Positions 54,257 to 62,725 are shown, counted from the first letter of the stretch. The stretch is 64,000 bases of DNA from Amycolatopsis japonica (GCF_000732925.1 NZ_CP008953.1:7867001-7931000); one strand, 5' to 3'. A program made the numbers and translations. Notes: a model not told the origin generated them from the sequence alone.

Positions 54257-55933
54257 CTAGACAGCCCGCACCGCGGAGGAAACCGCCGTACGGAGGCGCG
54301 CGTGCAGCTCGCGGTGGCGCGTTCGGTCCACCCGGACCTCCACCACCCGCAGCCCCGGCGCGGGCTTGAGCGCCTCGCGGAACTCGGCCAGCGTCTCGGC
54401 GACGACATGCGGCACGCGGTAACCGGCGCACAGCGCGCCCAGATCGGCCCCGTGCGGCGTCCCGAAGACGCGCTCGAAGCTGGCGTCGTGCTCCGGCGCT
54501 CCCTGCTCCAGCAGGGAGAAGATGCCGCCGCCGTCGTCGTTGAGCACCACGATCGTCAGGTCGGGACGCTGCTCGGCGGGCCCGGTCAGCAGGCCGCTCG
54601 CGTCGTGCAGGAACGTCAGATCGCCGAGCAGGGCGTACGAATGTCCCCTGTGGACGGTCGCGGCGCCGATCGCGGTCGAGACCATGCCGTCGATCCCGGC
54701 GACACCGCGGTTGCGGTGCACGAGGACGTCGGGCCGCAGCCGTCCGGCGAGCGCGACGTCACGCGTCGGGTTGGACGAGCCGACGACCAGCAGCGACCCT
54801 TCCGGGACCGCGTCAACGAGTTCGGTCGCCAGGCGCAGCCCGCTCGGCCACGGCTCCGCGGCGAGCGCCTCGGCCACCGCGGCCGACGCCGCCCGGTCCG
54901 CGCGCTGCCAGCTCGCGAGCCATTCCGGGTCGGCCGGTTTGGACGGCTCGTCGAACCACTGGCCGACCTGGCGGACGTTGTGCGCGGGCGCGGGCCAGTC
55001 CGAATCCGGCCGGACCAGCAGCACCTCGACGTCGGGATCGGACAGCACCCGCTGGACCTGCCGGAACACCGTCGGACGCCCGATGCACAGGACCTGTTCG
55101 GGTTTGTGCCGCGAGATGAACTCCTCGACACCGAGCAGCCACGCGCCGGACGAGATCGCCGTCGCGCCCGCCATCCCGATGCCGCCGGTCTCGGAGACGA
55201 CCGGCCAGCCGTGCAGTTCGGCCCATTCGCTGGCGGCCTGCACGCCGGTGTCGCACGCGATGACCAGACCGGACCGGGCCGAGGGCACCACGAACGAGGG
55301 AAGCGCGCCGAAGTCGGGAAGCTCGGTCCAGCGAGCGCCGTCGGGACGACCTTCGAGTGACTCGTACCACTCGCCGTCGTCGTCGATGTCCGGCACGAGC
55401 GGCTCGCGGAACGGGATGTTCAGATGCACGGGACCGCAGCGCCATTCGCCGTACGCGGCGTTCCAGGCGCGGCAGATCTGGCCGCGCCAGTACGAGTTCT
55501 GCCCGGCACGGCGTTCGGCGACGGCGAGCTCGTCGAAGTAGCGGATGGCGTTGCCGTAGAGCTGGTGCTGGTCGATGACCTGGCTCGCGCCGGCGGCCCG
55601 CATCTCGGGCGGCCGGTCGGCGGTCAGCACGATCAACGGGACCCCCGCGCGATCGGCCTCCAGCACGGCGGGGTGGAAGTTCGCGGCCGCGGTGCCCGAC
55701 GTGCACAGCACGGCGACCGGGCGGCCGGTGCGCGCGGCGATGCCGAGGGCGAGGAAGGCGGCGCCGCGTTCGTCGATGCGGACGTGCAACTGGAGGCGTC
55801 CGGCGGCCGCCGCGTCGTACAGCGCGATCGACAGCGGGGCGTTGCGTGAGCCCGGGCACAGGACGACGTGGGACACGGTGTTGCGGACGAGTTCGTCGAC
55901 GATGACCCTGGCCTGCGCGGTGGAAGGATTCAC
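54257..55933 (-). CDS. menD: SEPHCHC synthase (MenD)
   Basis: The 558-residue thiamine-diphosphate enzyme joins 2-oxoglutarate-derived succinic semialdehyde with isochorismate in menaquinone synthesis. Landmarks: LCPGSRNAPLSIAL near the N-terminus with the active-site Glu in IDERGAAF, TADRPPEMRAAGASQVIDQ, and the cofactor motif GDLTFLHDASGLL followed by NDDGGGIFSLL. It starts at GTG 55933, 57 bp from the divergent menB, so both may use one promoter region. Confidence 0.96.
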   Translation of the reverse strand: MNPSTAQARVIVDELVRNTVSHVVLCPGSRNAPLSIALYDAAAAGRLQLHVRIDERGAAFLALGIAARTGRPVAVLCTSGTAAANFHPAVLEADRAGVPLIVLTADRPPEMRAAGASQVIDQHQLYGNAIRYFDELAVAERRAGQNSYWRGQICRAWNAAYGEWRCGPVHLNIPFREPLVPDIDDDGEWYESLEGRPDGARWTELPDFGALPSFVVPSARSGLVIACDTGVQAASEWAELHGWPVVSETGGIGMAGATAISSGAWLLGVEEFISRHKPEQVLCIGRPTVFRQVQRVLSDPDVEVLLVRPDSDWPAPAHNVRQVGQWFDEPSKPADPEWLASWQRADRAASAAVAEALAAEPWPSGLRLATELVDAVPEGSLLVVGSSNPTRDVALAGRLRPDVLVHRNRGVAGIDGMVSTAIGAATVHRGHSYALLGDLTFLHDASGLLTGPAEQRPDLTIVVLNDDGGGIFSLLEQGAPEHDASFERVFGTPHGADLGALCAGYRVPHVVAETLAEFREALKPAPGLRVVEVRVDRTRHRELHARLRTAVSSAVRAV

Positions 55934-55990
55934 CGGCAGACCTCGGGTTTCACACTACGACTCACGGCCACACGTCCTATTCTCCCAAAC

Positions 55991-56914
55991 GTGGATGACG
56001 CCCAGGTTTCCGAGCTGTTCGACCCCGCCTTGTGGACCGAGGTCGAAGGTTTCGACTTCACCGACATCACCTATCACCGCTCCTCTGAGAGCCGCTCAGG
56101 CAAACGTGTCGTACGTGTCGCGTTCGACCGTCCCGAGGTCCGCAACGCCTTCCGCCCGCACACCGTCGACGAGCTGTACCGCGCGCTCGACCACGCGCGG
56201 ATGAGCTCGGACGTCGGCTGCGTCCTGCTCACCGGCAACGGCCCGTCGCCGAAGGACGGCGGCTGGGCGTTCTGCTCCGGCGGTGACCAGCGTATTCGCG
56301 GACGCTCCGGGTATCAGTACGCGGACGGGGAGACCTCCGACACGATCGATCCGGCCAGGGCCGGCCGGCTGCACATTCTCGAGGTCCAACGGCTGATCAG
56401 GTTCATGCCGAAGGTGGTCATCGCCGTGGTCCCGGGCTGGGCGGCGGGCGGCGGGCATTCGCTGCACGTGGTGTGCGACCTCACGCTGGCCTCGGCCGAG
56501 CACGCGCGGTTCAAGCAGACCGACGCCGACGTCGGCTCCTTCGACGGCGGCTACGGCTCGGCGTACCTGGCCAAGCAGGTCGGGCAGAAGTTCGCGCGGG
56601 AGATCTTCTTCCTCGGGCGCGAGTACACGGCCGAACAGATGCAGGCGATGGGCGCGGTCAACTCCGCCGTCCCGCACGCGGAACTCGAGGCCGAGGCGCT
56701 GGACTGGGCGTGGGCGATCAACGGCAAGTCGCCGACGGCGCAGCGGATGCTCAAGTACGCGTTCAACCTCACCGACGACGGCCTGGTCGGCCAGCAGCTC
56801 TTCGCCGGCGAAACGACGCGGCTCGCGTACATGCAGGACGAGGCCGTCGAAGGGCGCGACTCCTTCCTGGAGAAGCGCTCCCCCGACTGGTCGGCGTTCC
56901 CGTACTACTACTGA
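55991..56914 (+). CDS. menB: 1,4-dihydroxy-2-naphthoyl-CoA synthase (MenB)
   Basis: The 307-residue crotonase-fold enzyme closes the second ring of the naphthoquinone. MenB-specific stretches are CSGGDQRIRGRSGYQY, VPGWAAGGGHSLHVVCDLT and DADVGSFDGGYGSAYLA. GTG 55991 is chosen; it lies only 8 bp after a TATTCT hexamer, so the message could be leaderless. Divergent from menD. A hairpin follows the stop. Confidence 0.95.
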   Translation: MDDAQVSELFDPALWTEVEGFDFTDITYHRSSESRSGKRVVRVAFDRPEVRNAFRPHTVDELYRALDHARMSSDVGCVLLTGNGPSPKDGGWAFCSGGDQRIRGRSGYQYADGETSDTIDPARAGRLHILEVQRLIRFMPKVVIAVVPGWAAGGGHSLHVVCDLTLASAEHARFKQTDADVGSFDGGYGSAYLAKQVGQKFAREIFFLGREYTAEQMQAMGAVNSAVPHAELEAEALDWAWAINGKSPTAQRMLKYAFNLTDDGLVGQQLFAGETTRLAYMQDEAVEGRDSFLEKRSPDWSAFPYYY

Positions 56915-56916
56915 CC

Positions 56917-56938
56917 CCTTTTCGACCAGGCGAAAAGG
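56917..56938 (+). terminator. Hairpin after menB
   Basis: CCTTTTCG (56917-56924) pairs perfectly with CGAAAAGG (56931-56938) over a 6-nt loop, two bases after the menB stop. No T-run follows, but the position suits transcript end formation. Confidence 0.5.
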
Positions 56939-57013
56939 CCTGGAGCAGGGCATTCGGCGGCGCTTACGTTCCTCCTCGAAAGAGAAACCCGACTCATTCG
57001 AGGGGGAACGACC

Positions 57014-57388
57014 ATGAAGAAGTCTCTACGGAGAGCGGCGCTGACGCTGCCGGCCATCGTCGCGGCCGGGCTGGTCGGCGTCGGCGGGGCGGCGCCCGCC
57101 CAGGCCGACCCGATCCAGACCCTGAGCTGCAACCACGGTCACACGAACAAGGACAGCGGCGAGGGCCGGACGAAGACGCGGATGCGTTACCGCACCGGCC
57201 CGCACACCAGCTGCTCCGCGTACGCCTGGGTCGACAAGGGCACGCTGATCTACTACCACTGCTGGACGACGGGCGAATCCATCGAAGGCAAGCGGACCTG
57301 GACCTGGGGCCGGATCGCGGGCACGCAGAAACAGGGCTGGTTCTCGGACTACTACCTCAGCGACGGCGGCGCCACGAAGCAGTGCTGA
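57014..57388 (+). CDS. Small secreted cysteine-containing protein of unknown function
   Basis: The 124-residue precursor has a signal peptide (MKKSLRRAALTLPAIVAAGL, site after AQA near residue 31). The mature ~93 residues contain four cysteines (LSCNHG, TSCSAY, HCWTT, C-terminal QC), probably two disulfides, and many Trp/Tyr/Thr, suggesting a small beta-barrel such as an SH3-like fold. I do not recognise the family. ATG 57014 follows GGGGGAACG. It interrupts the menB-menE run and probably has its own promoter in 56939-57013. Confidence 0.72.
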   Translation: MKKSLRRAALTLPAIVAAGLVGVGGAAPAQADPIQTLSCNHGHTNKDSGEGRTKTRMRYRTGPHTSCSAYAWVDKGTLIYYHCWTTGESIEGKRTWTWGRIAGTQKQGWFSDYYLSDGGATKQC

Positions 57389-57420
57389 GCCGGGCGTCCC
57401 GTCGGCGTTAGGGTCGTGGG

Positions 57421-58545
57421 ATGCGTGCGGTAGGGGTGGACGGGAGTCCGGAGTCGATCGTCGAGCTGACCGCGGCACTCGCCGGGGCGTTCGACGGCGG
57501 CTCGCCCGTCCTCCCCTACTCGTCCGAGGCCCTGCGGGACGCGATGGAACCGGCCCGCCCGGCCGAGCCGGGGACAGCGGTGGTCATCGCCACCTCCGGG
57601 TCGACCGGCGAACCCAAGGGTGTGCTGCTGTCGGCGTCGGCGCTGACCGCGTCGGCTCACGCCACCCACAAGAGGCTCGGCGGGCCGGGACACTGGTTGC
57701 TCGCGACCCCGGCGCAGTACGTCGGCGGCCTGCAGGTGCTGGTCCGCTCGCTACTCGCCGGGACGACCCCGGCCGTCCTGCACGCCGCCGGTTTCCGGCC
57801 GGACGACTTCGCCGAAGCCGCCGCGCCGCTGCTGTCACTGGACGGCCCGCGCTACACCGCGCTCGTGCCGACTCAGCTCGGGCGGTTGCTCGACGCGGGC
57901 GGCCCGGGTCTCGCGGCCGCCCGTGCTTTCGACGCGATCATCGTCGGCGCCGCGGCGACCACCGCCGAGCTCCGCGAGCGCGCGGCCGAAGCGGGCGTGA
58001 AGATCGTGCCCGCGTACGGCATGAGCGAGACCGCGAGCGGCTGCGTCTACGACGGCGTACCGCTGGACGGAGTACACGTCGAACTCGAGGACGAGCGGGT
58101 CTGTATCACGGGTGACGTCCTCGCGCACGGCTACCGGCTGCGACCCGACCTGACCGCGGAGGCCTTCGAGGGCGGCCTGTTCCGTACCTCCGACCGCGGC
58201 CGGTGGACGACCGGCGGGCGGTTGGAGATCCTCGGGCGGATCGACGACATGATCAACACCGGTGGGGTGAAGGTGGCCGCCGCGGCCGTCGAGCGGATCC
58301 TGACCGCACAGCCCGGAATCCGGGACGCGTGCGTGGTCGGAGTACCCGACCCGGAGTGGGGCGAGGCCGTCGTCGCGCTCGTCGTCGGCGCTGGTTGCGA
58401 CGTCGAAACGCTGCGTGCCGCGTGCCGTGAAGAAGCCGGTGCGGCGGCCGCTCCGAAGCGGGTCGAATTCGCCGAAGAACTCCCTCTGCGGGGCCCGGGG
58501 AAGGTCGACAGGGCGGCCGTCAGGAATCTCCTACGAAGGTCGTGA
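57421..58545 (+). CDS. menE: o-Succinylbenzoate-CoA ligase (MenE)
   Basis: The 374-residue adenylate-forming enzyme has the P-loop TSGSTGEPKG at 59-68, YGMSETASG, TSDRGRW and a C-terminal RGPGKVDR catalytic lysine region. At 374 residues it is shorter than typical AMP ligases (~450+), as in mycobacterial MenE. It activates o-succinylbenzoate for MenB. ATG 57421 lies 32 bp after the secreted-protein gene with a weak ribosome site. Confidence 0.93.
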   Translation: MRAVGVDGSPESIVELTAALAGAFDGGSPVLPYSSEALRDAMEPARPAEPGTAVVIATSGSTGEPKGVLLSASALTASAHATHKRLGGPGHWLLATPAQYVGGLQVLVRSLLAGTTPAVLHAAGFRPDDFAEAAAPLLSLDGPRYTALVPTQLGRLLDAGGPGLAAARAFDAIIVGAAATTAELRERAAEAGVKIVPAYGMSETASGCVYDGVPLDGVHVELEDERVCITGDVLAHGYRLRPDLTAEAFEGGLFRTSDRGRWTTGGRLEILGRIDDMINTGGVKVAAAAVERILTAQPGIRDACVVGVPDPEWGEAVVALVVGAGCDVETLRAACREEAGAAAAPKRVEFAEELPLRGPGKVDRAAVRNLLRRS

Positions 58546-58571
58546 ATTCCCCACCGATTACCGGGACGTTG

Positions 58572-58601
58572 TTGACACGATCATTACCCGCGGGTTTACG
58601 T
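58572..58601 (+). promoter_or_regulatory. Candidate promoter for a leaderless small-protein mRNA
   Basis: A perfect -35 TTGACA (58572-58577) is followed after 17-18 bp by TTTACGT (58595-58601) as a weak -10. The expected start point falls at or within a base or two of the ATG at 58608, and no Shine-Dalgarno sequence precedes that ATG. Confidence 0.5.
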
Positions 58602-58607
58602 CTACAT

Positions 58608-58766
58608 ATGACGCGCTGGACACGCACAGTATTGGCCTGCACCGCCGTCACGATGGGACTGGTCGCTTTGGCCGGGCCCGCGCTGGCGGACGAACCGGAG
58701 ACCGCCGTTCCGAACAGCGGCACCCTCACCTGGACCCTGGAAGACACGATCAACGACCTGAAGTAG
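58608..58766 (+). CDS. Small secreted peptide of unknown function
   Basis: The 52-residue precursor (MTRWTRTVLACTAVTMGLVA) has a typical signal peptide ending GPALA at about residue 29. The predicted mature peptide has about 23 residues, is acidic and ends LEDTINDLK. No domain is recognised. It sits between menE and menA, has its own promoter-like sequence and a strong hairpin just after the stop, so it looks like an independent small transcription unit. A longer frame upstream overlaps menE and is less likely. Confidence 0.6.
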   Translation: MTRWTRTVLACTAVTMGLVALAGPALADEPETAVPNSGTLTWTLEDTINDLK

Positions 58767-58770
58767 GGCG

Positions 58771-58811
58771 GTTCGTCACCTGCTCGCGATGGCCGGGCAG
58801 GTGACGAGCCC
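58771..58811 (+). terminator. Stem-loop after the small secreted peptide gene
   Basis: The arms 58771-58786 (GGTTCGTCACCTGCTC) and 58796-58811 (GGGCAGGTGACGAGCC) pair with two imperfections over a 9-nt loop, starting 5 bp after the stop at 58766. No T-tract follows, but the position and stability support termination. Confidence 0.65.
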
Positions 58812-58850
58812 CGCATACCGGCCGGTAGTGGCCAGGGCCAGAATGGCGGC

Positions 58851-59720
58851 ATGGCGACTGCTGGTGAATGGATCGAAGGGGCGCGCCCGCGGACGCTGCC
58901 CAACGCGGTGGCGCCGGTGGTCGCCGGAGTCGGCGCGGCGATCGCGCTCGACGGCTTCTCCTGGCCCCGCTCGATTCTCGCGTTGCTCGTTTCCCTTTCC
59001 CTGATCGTCGGCGTCAACTACGCCAACGACTACTCCGACGGCATCCGCGGCACCGACGAGAACCGCGTCGGCCCGCTCCGGCTGGTCGGCTCGGGGGTCG
59101 CGAAGCCGAAGGCCGTCCTCGCGGCCGCTCTCGTCGCACTCGGGCTCGCCGGAGTGCTGGGGCTCGTGCTCGTCGCGATCAGCGGATTGTGGTGGCTGCT
59201 GGCGATGGGCGCGGTCTGCATCCTGGGCGCCTGGTTCTACACCGGCGGCAAGAAGCCTTACGGCTACTACGGTTTCGGCGAGATCGCGGTCTTCGTCTTC
59301 TTCGGGCTGGCCGGCGTGCTGGGCACCGTGTACGTCCAAGCCGGACAGTTGAGCTGGACCGCGCTCGGCTGCGCGGTGGCCGTCGGCTCGTTCTCGACCG
59401 GTGTGCTGACCGCCAACAACCTCCGCGACATCCCGACCGACATCGAGTCCGGCAAGCGCACCCTCGCCACCCGGCTCGGCGATGGCGGCACGCGGCGGCT
59501 TTACCTGGTGCTGGTCGCCGTCCCGTACGTCGTGAGCGTGCTGCTCGCCTTCGTGACGCCGTGGGCGCTGCTCGGCCTGCTGACCGCGCCGTTGCTGCTG
59601 AAGTCGGTCAAGGCCGTCGGCGGCGGCGCGCAGGGGCGAGCGCTGATCCCGGCGTTGCGGGACACCGGATTCGCGATGCTGGGGTGGGCGGTGCTGACCG
59701 CGGTCGCGCTGGCGCTGTGA
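58851..59720 (+). CDS. menA: 1,4-dihydroxy-2-naphthoate polyprenyltransferase (MenA)
   Basis: The 289-residue UbiA-superfamily membrane enzyme has about eight to nine helices. The first Asp-rich motif is NYANDYSDGIRGTDE (N59-D60-x2-D63) and the second is NNLRDIPTDIESGKRTLATR. It attaches the polyprenyl tail to dihydroxynaphthoate, and so uses the product of the synthase encoded at 18418-19449. ATG 58851 is the start. The 3' side is crowded with palindromes. Confidence 0.95.
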   Translation: MATAGEWIEGARPRTLPNAVAPVVAGVGAAIALDGFSWPRSILALLVSLSLIVGVNYANDYSDGIRGTDENRVGPLRLVGSGVAKPKAVLAAALVALGLAGVLGLVLVAISGLWWLLAMGAVCILGAWFYTGGKKPYGYYGFGEIAVFVFFGLAGVLGTVYVQAGQLSWTALGCAVAVGSFSTGVLTANNLRDIPTDIESGKRTLATRLGDGGTRRLYLVLVAVPYVVSVLLAFVTPWALLGLLTAPLLLKSVKAVGGGAQGRALIPALRDTGFAMLGWAVLTAVALAL

Positions 59721-59729
59721 CCCCTGAGG

Positions 59730-59820
59730 CGTCACCGGACCTTTGATGCGCGACTGTGTGGATTTCGGGTCGTTGGATGACCCGAAATCCACACAGTGGG
59801 CGCGAAAGGGTCCGGTCACG
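59730..59820. repeat. Long inverted repeat with 42-bp arms after menA
   Basis: Left arm 59730-59771 and right arm 59779-59820 surround GTTGGAT. The inner 19 bp (ACTGTGTGGATTTCGGGTC) and outer ACCGGACC blocks pair well, with a mismatched section between. It starts 10 bp after the menA stop, where it could terminate menA transcription. Confidence 0.88.
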
Positions 59821-59923
59821 GTTTCTCCGCGCCGCGTTCGGTCACTGGGGATGAACGGGCCGTTCATACCTTGAGTTTTTCGCTTCGGGGCACTATCTGT
59901 TGTGGTCTGGGAACGGCGCGGTC

Positions 59924-59969
59924 ACCACATGTAGCCCACGTGGTAGCAAAGGTCCCTTGCTCCCTTTGG
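59924..59969. repeat. Two small imperfect hairpins in the menA-desulfhydrase intergenic region
   Basis: ACCACATG-TAGCC-CACGTGGT (59924-59944, one mismatch) is followed by GCAAAGG-T-CCCTTGC (59946-59960) and an adjoining CCCTTTGG. The core AAAGGTCC recalls the 17034-17086 element, so this may be a decayed relative. Confidence 0.5.
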
Positions 59970-60004
59970 TGATCCGGCGCCACTTGAGGTAGACCGCCCA
60001 CCCG

Positions 60005-60061
60005 GCGTTGCGAAAGCCACTTTCGCAACGTTGAAGGTTGCGAAAGTGGCTTTCGCAACGC
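60005..60061. repeat. Perfect inverted repeat with nested palindromic arms
   Basis: Two perfect 25-bp arms (60005-60029 and 60037-60061) surround GTTGAAG. Each arm contains its own inverted repeat, TTGCGAAAG...CTTTCGCAA, so single arms or the whole can fold. It lies 29 bp before the convergent desulfhydrase stop. The palindrome-within-palindrome design matches that of the 17034-17086 element although the sequences differ. Confidence 0.94.
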
Positions 60062-60089
60062 CCCGACAAGCCGCCCCCGACCGAGCCCC

Positions 60090-61172
60090 TCAGGCTTCCG
60101 GAGCGAGCTTCCCGCTCACCAGGAACTCCCGGTACTTCTCCAGATAAGGCGCGATGTCGATGTCCTTCTGCGCCAGCCAAGCGTCGTCGTAGTACGTGTT
60201 CGCGTACCGCTCACCGCCGTCGCACAGCAGCGTGACGACACTGCCCGCCTGCCCCTCCGACACCATCCGCGAGATCAGCGTGAACGCGCCGAACAGGTTC
60301 GTCCCGGTCGAGCCGCCCGCCCAGTGCCCGGTCCGCTCACGCAGCACGCGGATGGCCGCCAGCGAAGCGGCGTCCGGCACCTGGAGCATCTCGTCGATCA
60401 CGCCGGGCACGAACGACGGCTCGACACGCGGCCGCCCGATGCCCTCGATCCGCGACGGCATGCCGGTGCTGTAGTCGAGCGCCCCGGTCTGCCAAGCGCC
60501 GAAGAACGACGAGTTCTCCGGGTCGACGACGGCGATCTTCGTGGTGTGCCGCTTGTAGCGCACGTAGCGGCCGAAGGTGGCGCTCGTGCCGCCGGTCCCG
60601 GCGCCGACGACGATCCACGTCGGCACGGGGTGCCGCTCGGACTGCATCTGCGCGTACACGGATTCGGCGATGTTGTTGTTCCCGCGCCAGTCCGTCGCGC
60701 GCTCGGCGTAGGTGAACTGGTCGAGGTAGTGCCCGTTGCACTCCGAGGCGAGCCGCTCGGCCTCCGGGTACATGTCCGGCGCGCGGTCGACGAAGTGGCA
60801 TTCGCCGCCGTAGAACTCGATGAGCGCGATCTTCTCCGGCGACGTGCTGCGCGGCACCACGGTGATGAACCGCAGCCCCAGCATCCGCGCGAAGTACGCC
60901 TCCGAGACCGCCGTCGAGCCGCTGGACGCCTCGACGAGTACGGTGTCCTGCCCGATCTGGCCGTTCACCAGGCCGTACAGGAACAGCGAACGCGCGAGCC
61001 GGTGCTTGAGCGAGCCGGTCGGGTGGACGGACTCGTCCTTCAGGTAAAGATCGATGCCCCATTCGGCGGGCAGCGGGAAGACGTGCAGGTGCGTGTCGGC
61101 GCTGCGGTTCGCGTCGGCCTCGATGATGCGGACGGCTTCGCGGACCCAGCTCCGGCTGTGCAGACGGCTCAC
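60090..61172 (-). CDS. cds1: PLP-dependent L-cysteine desulfhydrase (Cds1-like)
   Basis: The 360-residue cysteine-synthase-fold enzyme has the PLP lysine in [11 protein letters not shown], the phosphate loop [15 protein letters not shown], and [13 protein letters not shown]. It resembles mycobacterial Cds1 (Rv3684), which releases H2S, pyruvate and ammonia from cysteine; cysteine synthase activity cannot be ruled out. GTG 61172 overlaps the stop of the DUF4229 gene (GTGA). Confidence 0.85.
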   Translation of the reverse strand: MSRLHSRSWVREAVRIIEADANRSADTHLHVFPLPAEWGIDLYLKDESVHPTGSLKHRLARSLFLYGLVNGQIGQDTVLVEASSGSTAVSEAYFARMLGLRFITVVPRSTSPEKIALIEFYGGECHFVDRAPDMYPEAERLASECNGHYLDQFTYAERATDWRGNNNIAESVYAQMQSERHPVPTWIVVGAGTGGTSATFGRYVRYKRHTTKIAVVDPENSSFFGAWQTGALDYSTGMPSRIEGIGRPRVEPSFVPGVIDEMLQVPDAASLAAIRVLRERTGHWAGGSTGTNLFGAFTLISRMVSEGQAGSVVTLLCDGGERYANTYYDDAWLAQKDIDIAPYLEKYREFLVSGKLAPEA

Positions 61173-61447
61173 GCTGCGCCGTCCACCCGGTCGCCGCGCA
61201 GCTGAGAGCGCAGTTCGGCACGGGCGCGAGCGCGCTTTTCGTTGCGGCGGGCGAGTCCGGCGGTCACGCGCGCGTTCAGCGGGCGGAACAGCAGCAGACC
61301 CAGCGGCAGCCCCACGACCAGGCCGATCAGCAACGCGACCAGCAGCGGGACGTTGACCAGCAGCAAGCCCCCCGCGATGACCCCGACCAGGACGAACCTG
61401 GCCAGCACGTACAGCGTCAGGTCACGGGGCAGGTGATTATCGCTCAC
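61169..61447 (-). CDS. DUF4229 family small membrane protein
   Basis: The 92-residue protein has two membrane helices (about residues 9-30 and 33-55) followed by a strongly basic cytoplasmic tail ([15 protein letters not shown]). It matches DUF4229, an actinobacterial family of unknown role that is often found near menA. It is translationally coupled to the desulfhydrase gene. GTG 61447 start. Confidence 0.82.
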   Translation of the reverse strand: MSDNHLPRDLTLYVLARFVLVGVIAGGLLLVNVPLLVALLIGLVVGLPLGLLLFRPLNARVTAGLARRNEKRARARAELRSQLRGDRVDGAA

Positions 61448-61458
61448 ATCAACGCAGG

Positions 61459-61932
61459 CTACGCGTTGCCGTTGCGGCCCTCGTCCAGGCCCGCGTTGTT
61501 GGGCCGCCCTTCGAAGCGGGTGGAGAGCACGACGGTGGTGTTCGTCCGGCCGACGCCGGGGATCCGCCGCAGCCTGCCGAGGGTCTTCTCCAGATCGTCG
61601 ACGGTCGCCACCCGCACCTTGACGACGAAGGCCTCGTCACCCGCGACGGCGTAGCAGCTTTCGACCTCGTCGAGAGCCCCGAGCGCCGCCGCGACGTCAT
61701 CTTCGGTCGCGGTGTCGGTGGGATGGATGCCGACCAGCGCCGTCACCCCGAGCCCGACCGTGTTGGGGTCGACCATGGCGTGGTAACCGGTGATCACGCC
61801 GGCGGCCTCGAGCTTGCCGACGCGCTCGTGCACTGATGAAGCCGAGAGCCCGACAGACCGGCCGAGGTCGGCGTAGGTAGCCCGCCCGTTCTCCCGCAAT
61901 GCCGCGATGATCTTCCGATCCACCTGGTCCAC
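61459..61932 (-). CDS. Lrp/AsnC family transcriptional regulator
   Basis: The 157-residue protein has an N-terminal winged helix (residues ~2-58, YADLGRSVGLSASSVHERVGKL) and a C-terminal RAM domain with GDEAFVVKVRVATVDDLE. GTG 61932 start. It lies 11 bp upstream of the DUF4229-desulfhydrase pair on the same strand, so it probably senses an amino acid, possibly cysteine, and controls this operon; the ligand is inferred from position. Confidence 0.9.
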   Translation of the reverse strand: MDQVDRKIIAALRENGRATYADLGRSVGLSASSVHERVGKLEAAGVITGYHAMVDPNTVGLGVTALVGIHPTDTATEDDVAAALGALDEVESCYAVAGDEAFVVKVRVATVDDLEKTLGRLRRIPGVGRTNTTVVLSTRFEGRPNNAGLDEGRNGNA

Positions 61933-62180
61933 CGCTACACCTTAGGTGCCACGGCCCGATTCGCGAGATCAGGGCGCGTTTTCATACATCCGTGACAAGA
62001 CCGGGGTGCCCGCGCACGCATGTCGCGGTTGTCGGTTTTGACCTTTAAGGGCTCTTTACCTATGGACAACCGTTCGAGTACCTGACGGGTGAGATGCAAC
62101 GATTGCCGTGTTGGCTACCCGGCACGACGGGCATCGGACCCGCCTCCGGTTTAGCACCGAAACCGTGAAGGAGGCGGAAA

Positions 62181-62393
62181 ATGACCGCGACCATGGGCGG
62201 AAGGTTGCTCACCCCCGGTGAAGTGGCGGCCCTGTTCCGGGTCGACCCCAAGACCGTGACCCGCTGGGCGACCGCGGGCCGGATCGGCTCGATCCGCACT
62301 CCCGGCGGGCACCGCCGGTTCCGCGAGGCCGAGGTGAACGAGCTCCTCGCCGAGCTGACCACCGACGCCAGCGAGCCCGCTCGCAAGGTCTGA
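62181..62393 (+). CDS. bldC: Developmental regulator BldC (MerR-like HTH)
   Basis: The 70-residue single-domain MerR-type winged helix (LLTPGEVAALFRVDPKTVTR, then PGGHRRFREAEV) is nearly invariant in actinobacteria. In Streptomyces BldC binds DNA as head-to-tail oligomers on direct repeats and delays the switch to sporulation. ATG 62181 follows AAGGAGG. A TTGACC at 62038-62043 with TATGGA 17 bp downstream may be its promoter, giving a ~110-nt leader. Confidence 0.93.
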   Translation: MTATMGGRLLTPGEVAALFRVDPKTVTRWATAGRIGSIRTPGGHRRFREAEVNELLAELTTDASEPARKV

Positions 62394-62421
62394 CCAGGAA
62401 TTTCCCCTAAAAAGGACTCCA

Positions 62422-62453
62422 GTGACGAAGGGCTCGTAACCGCCCTTCGTCAC
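62422..62453 (+). terminator. Hairpin terminator after bldC
   Basis: GTGACGAAGGGC (62422-62433) pairs perfectly with GCCCTTCGTCAC (62442-62453) over an 8-nt loop, 28 bp after the bldC stop. Without a T-tract it is of the actinobacterial hairpin type. Confidence 0.7.
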
Positions 62454-62542
62454 ATTGGGGTATCCATGAGTCCCCCCGCGCGCGGCAAAGAGGCTAGCCT
62501 CGTGGGACTGAGCAACGTCCTCCACGCGGAAAGGGACCGAGC

Positions 62543-62725
62543 ATGATCTATCTGCTCGCGGCCATCGGAGCGCTCACCGTCGCCGTGGTGTTGTGGCGCG
62601 CGTTCGGGATCGAGCGTGTCGGGGTGCCCTCGTCGCGACCGACCTTGGCCCCGGACGACGACCCCGACTTCCTGCGCAAGCTCGGTGAGCAGCAGCGCAA
62701 AGGTAAAGACGAGGACAAAGACTAG
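62543..62725 (+). CDS. Small single-helix membrane protein
   Basis: The 60-residue protein has one N-terminal membrane helix (residues 2-20), then a hydrophilic tail ending in a charged stretch (LRKLGEQQRKGKDEDKD). Such proteins follow bldC in related genomes; the role is unknown. ATG 62543 is preceded by GGAAAGGGA. Its TAG stop shares the tetramer CTAG with the stop of the convergent MinD-like gene. Confidence 0.72.
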   Translation: MIYLLAAIGALTVAVVLWRAFGIERVGVPSSRPTLAPDDDPDFLRKLGEQQRKGKDEDKD

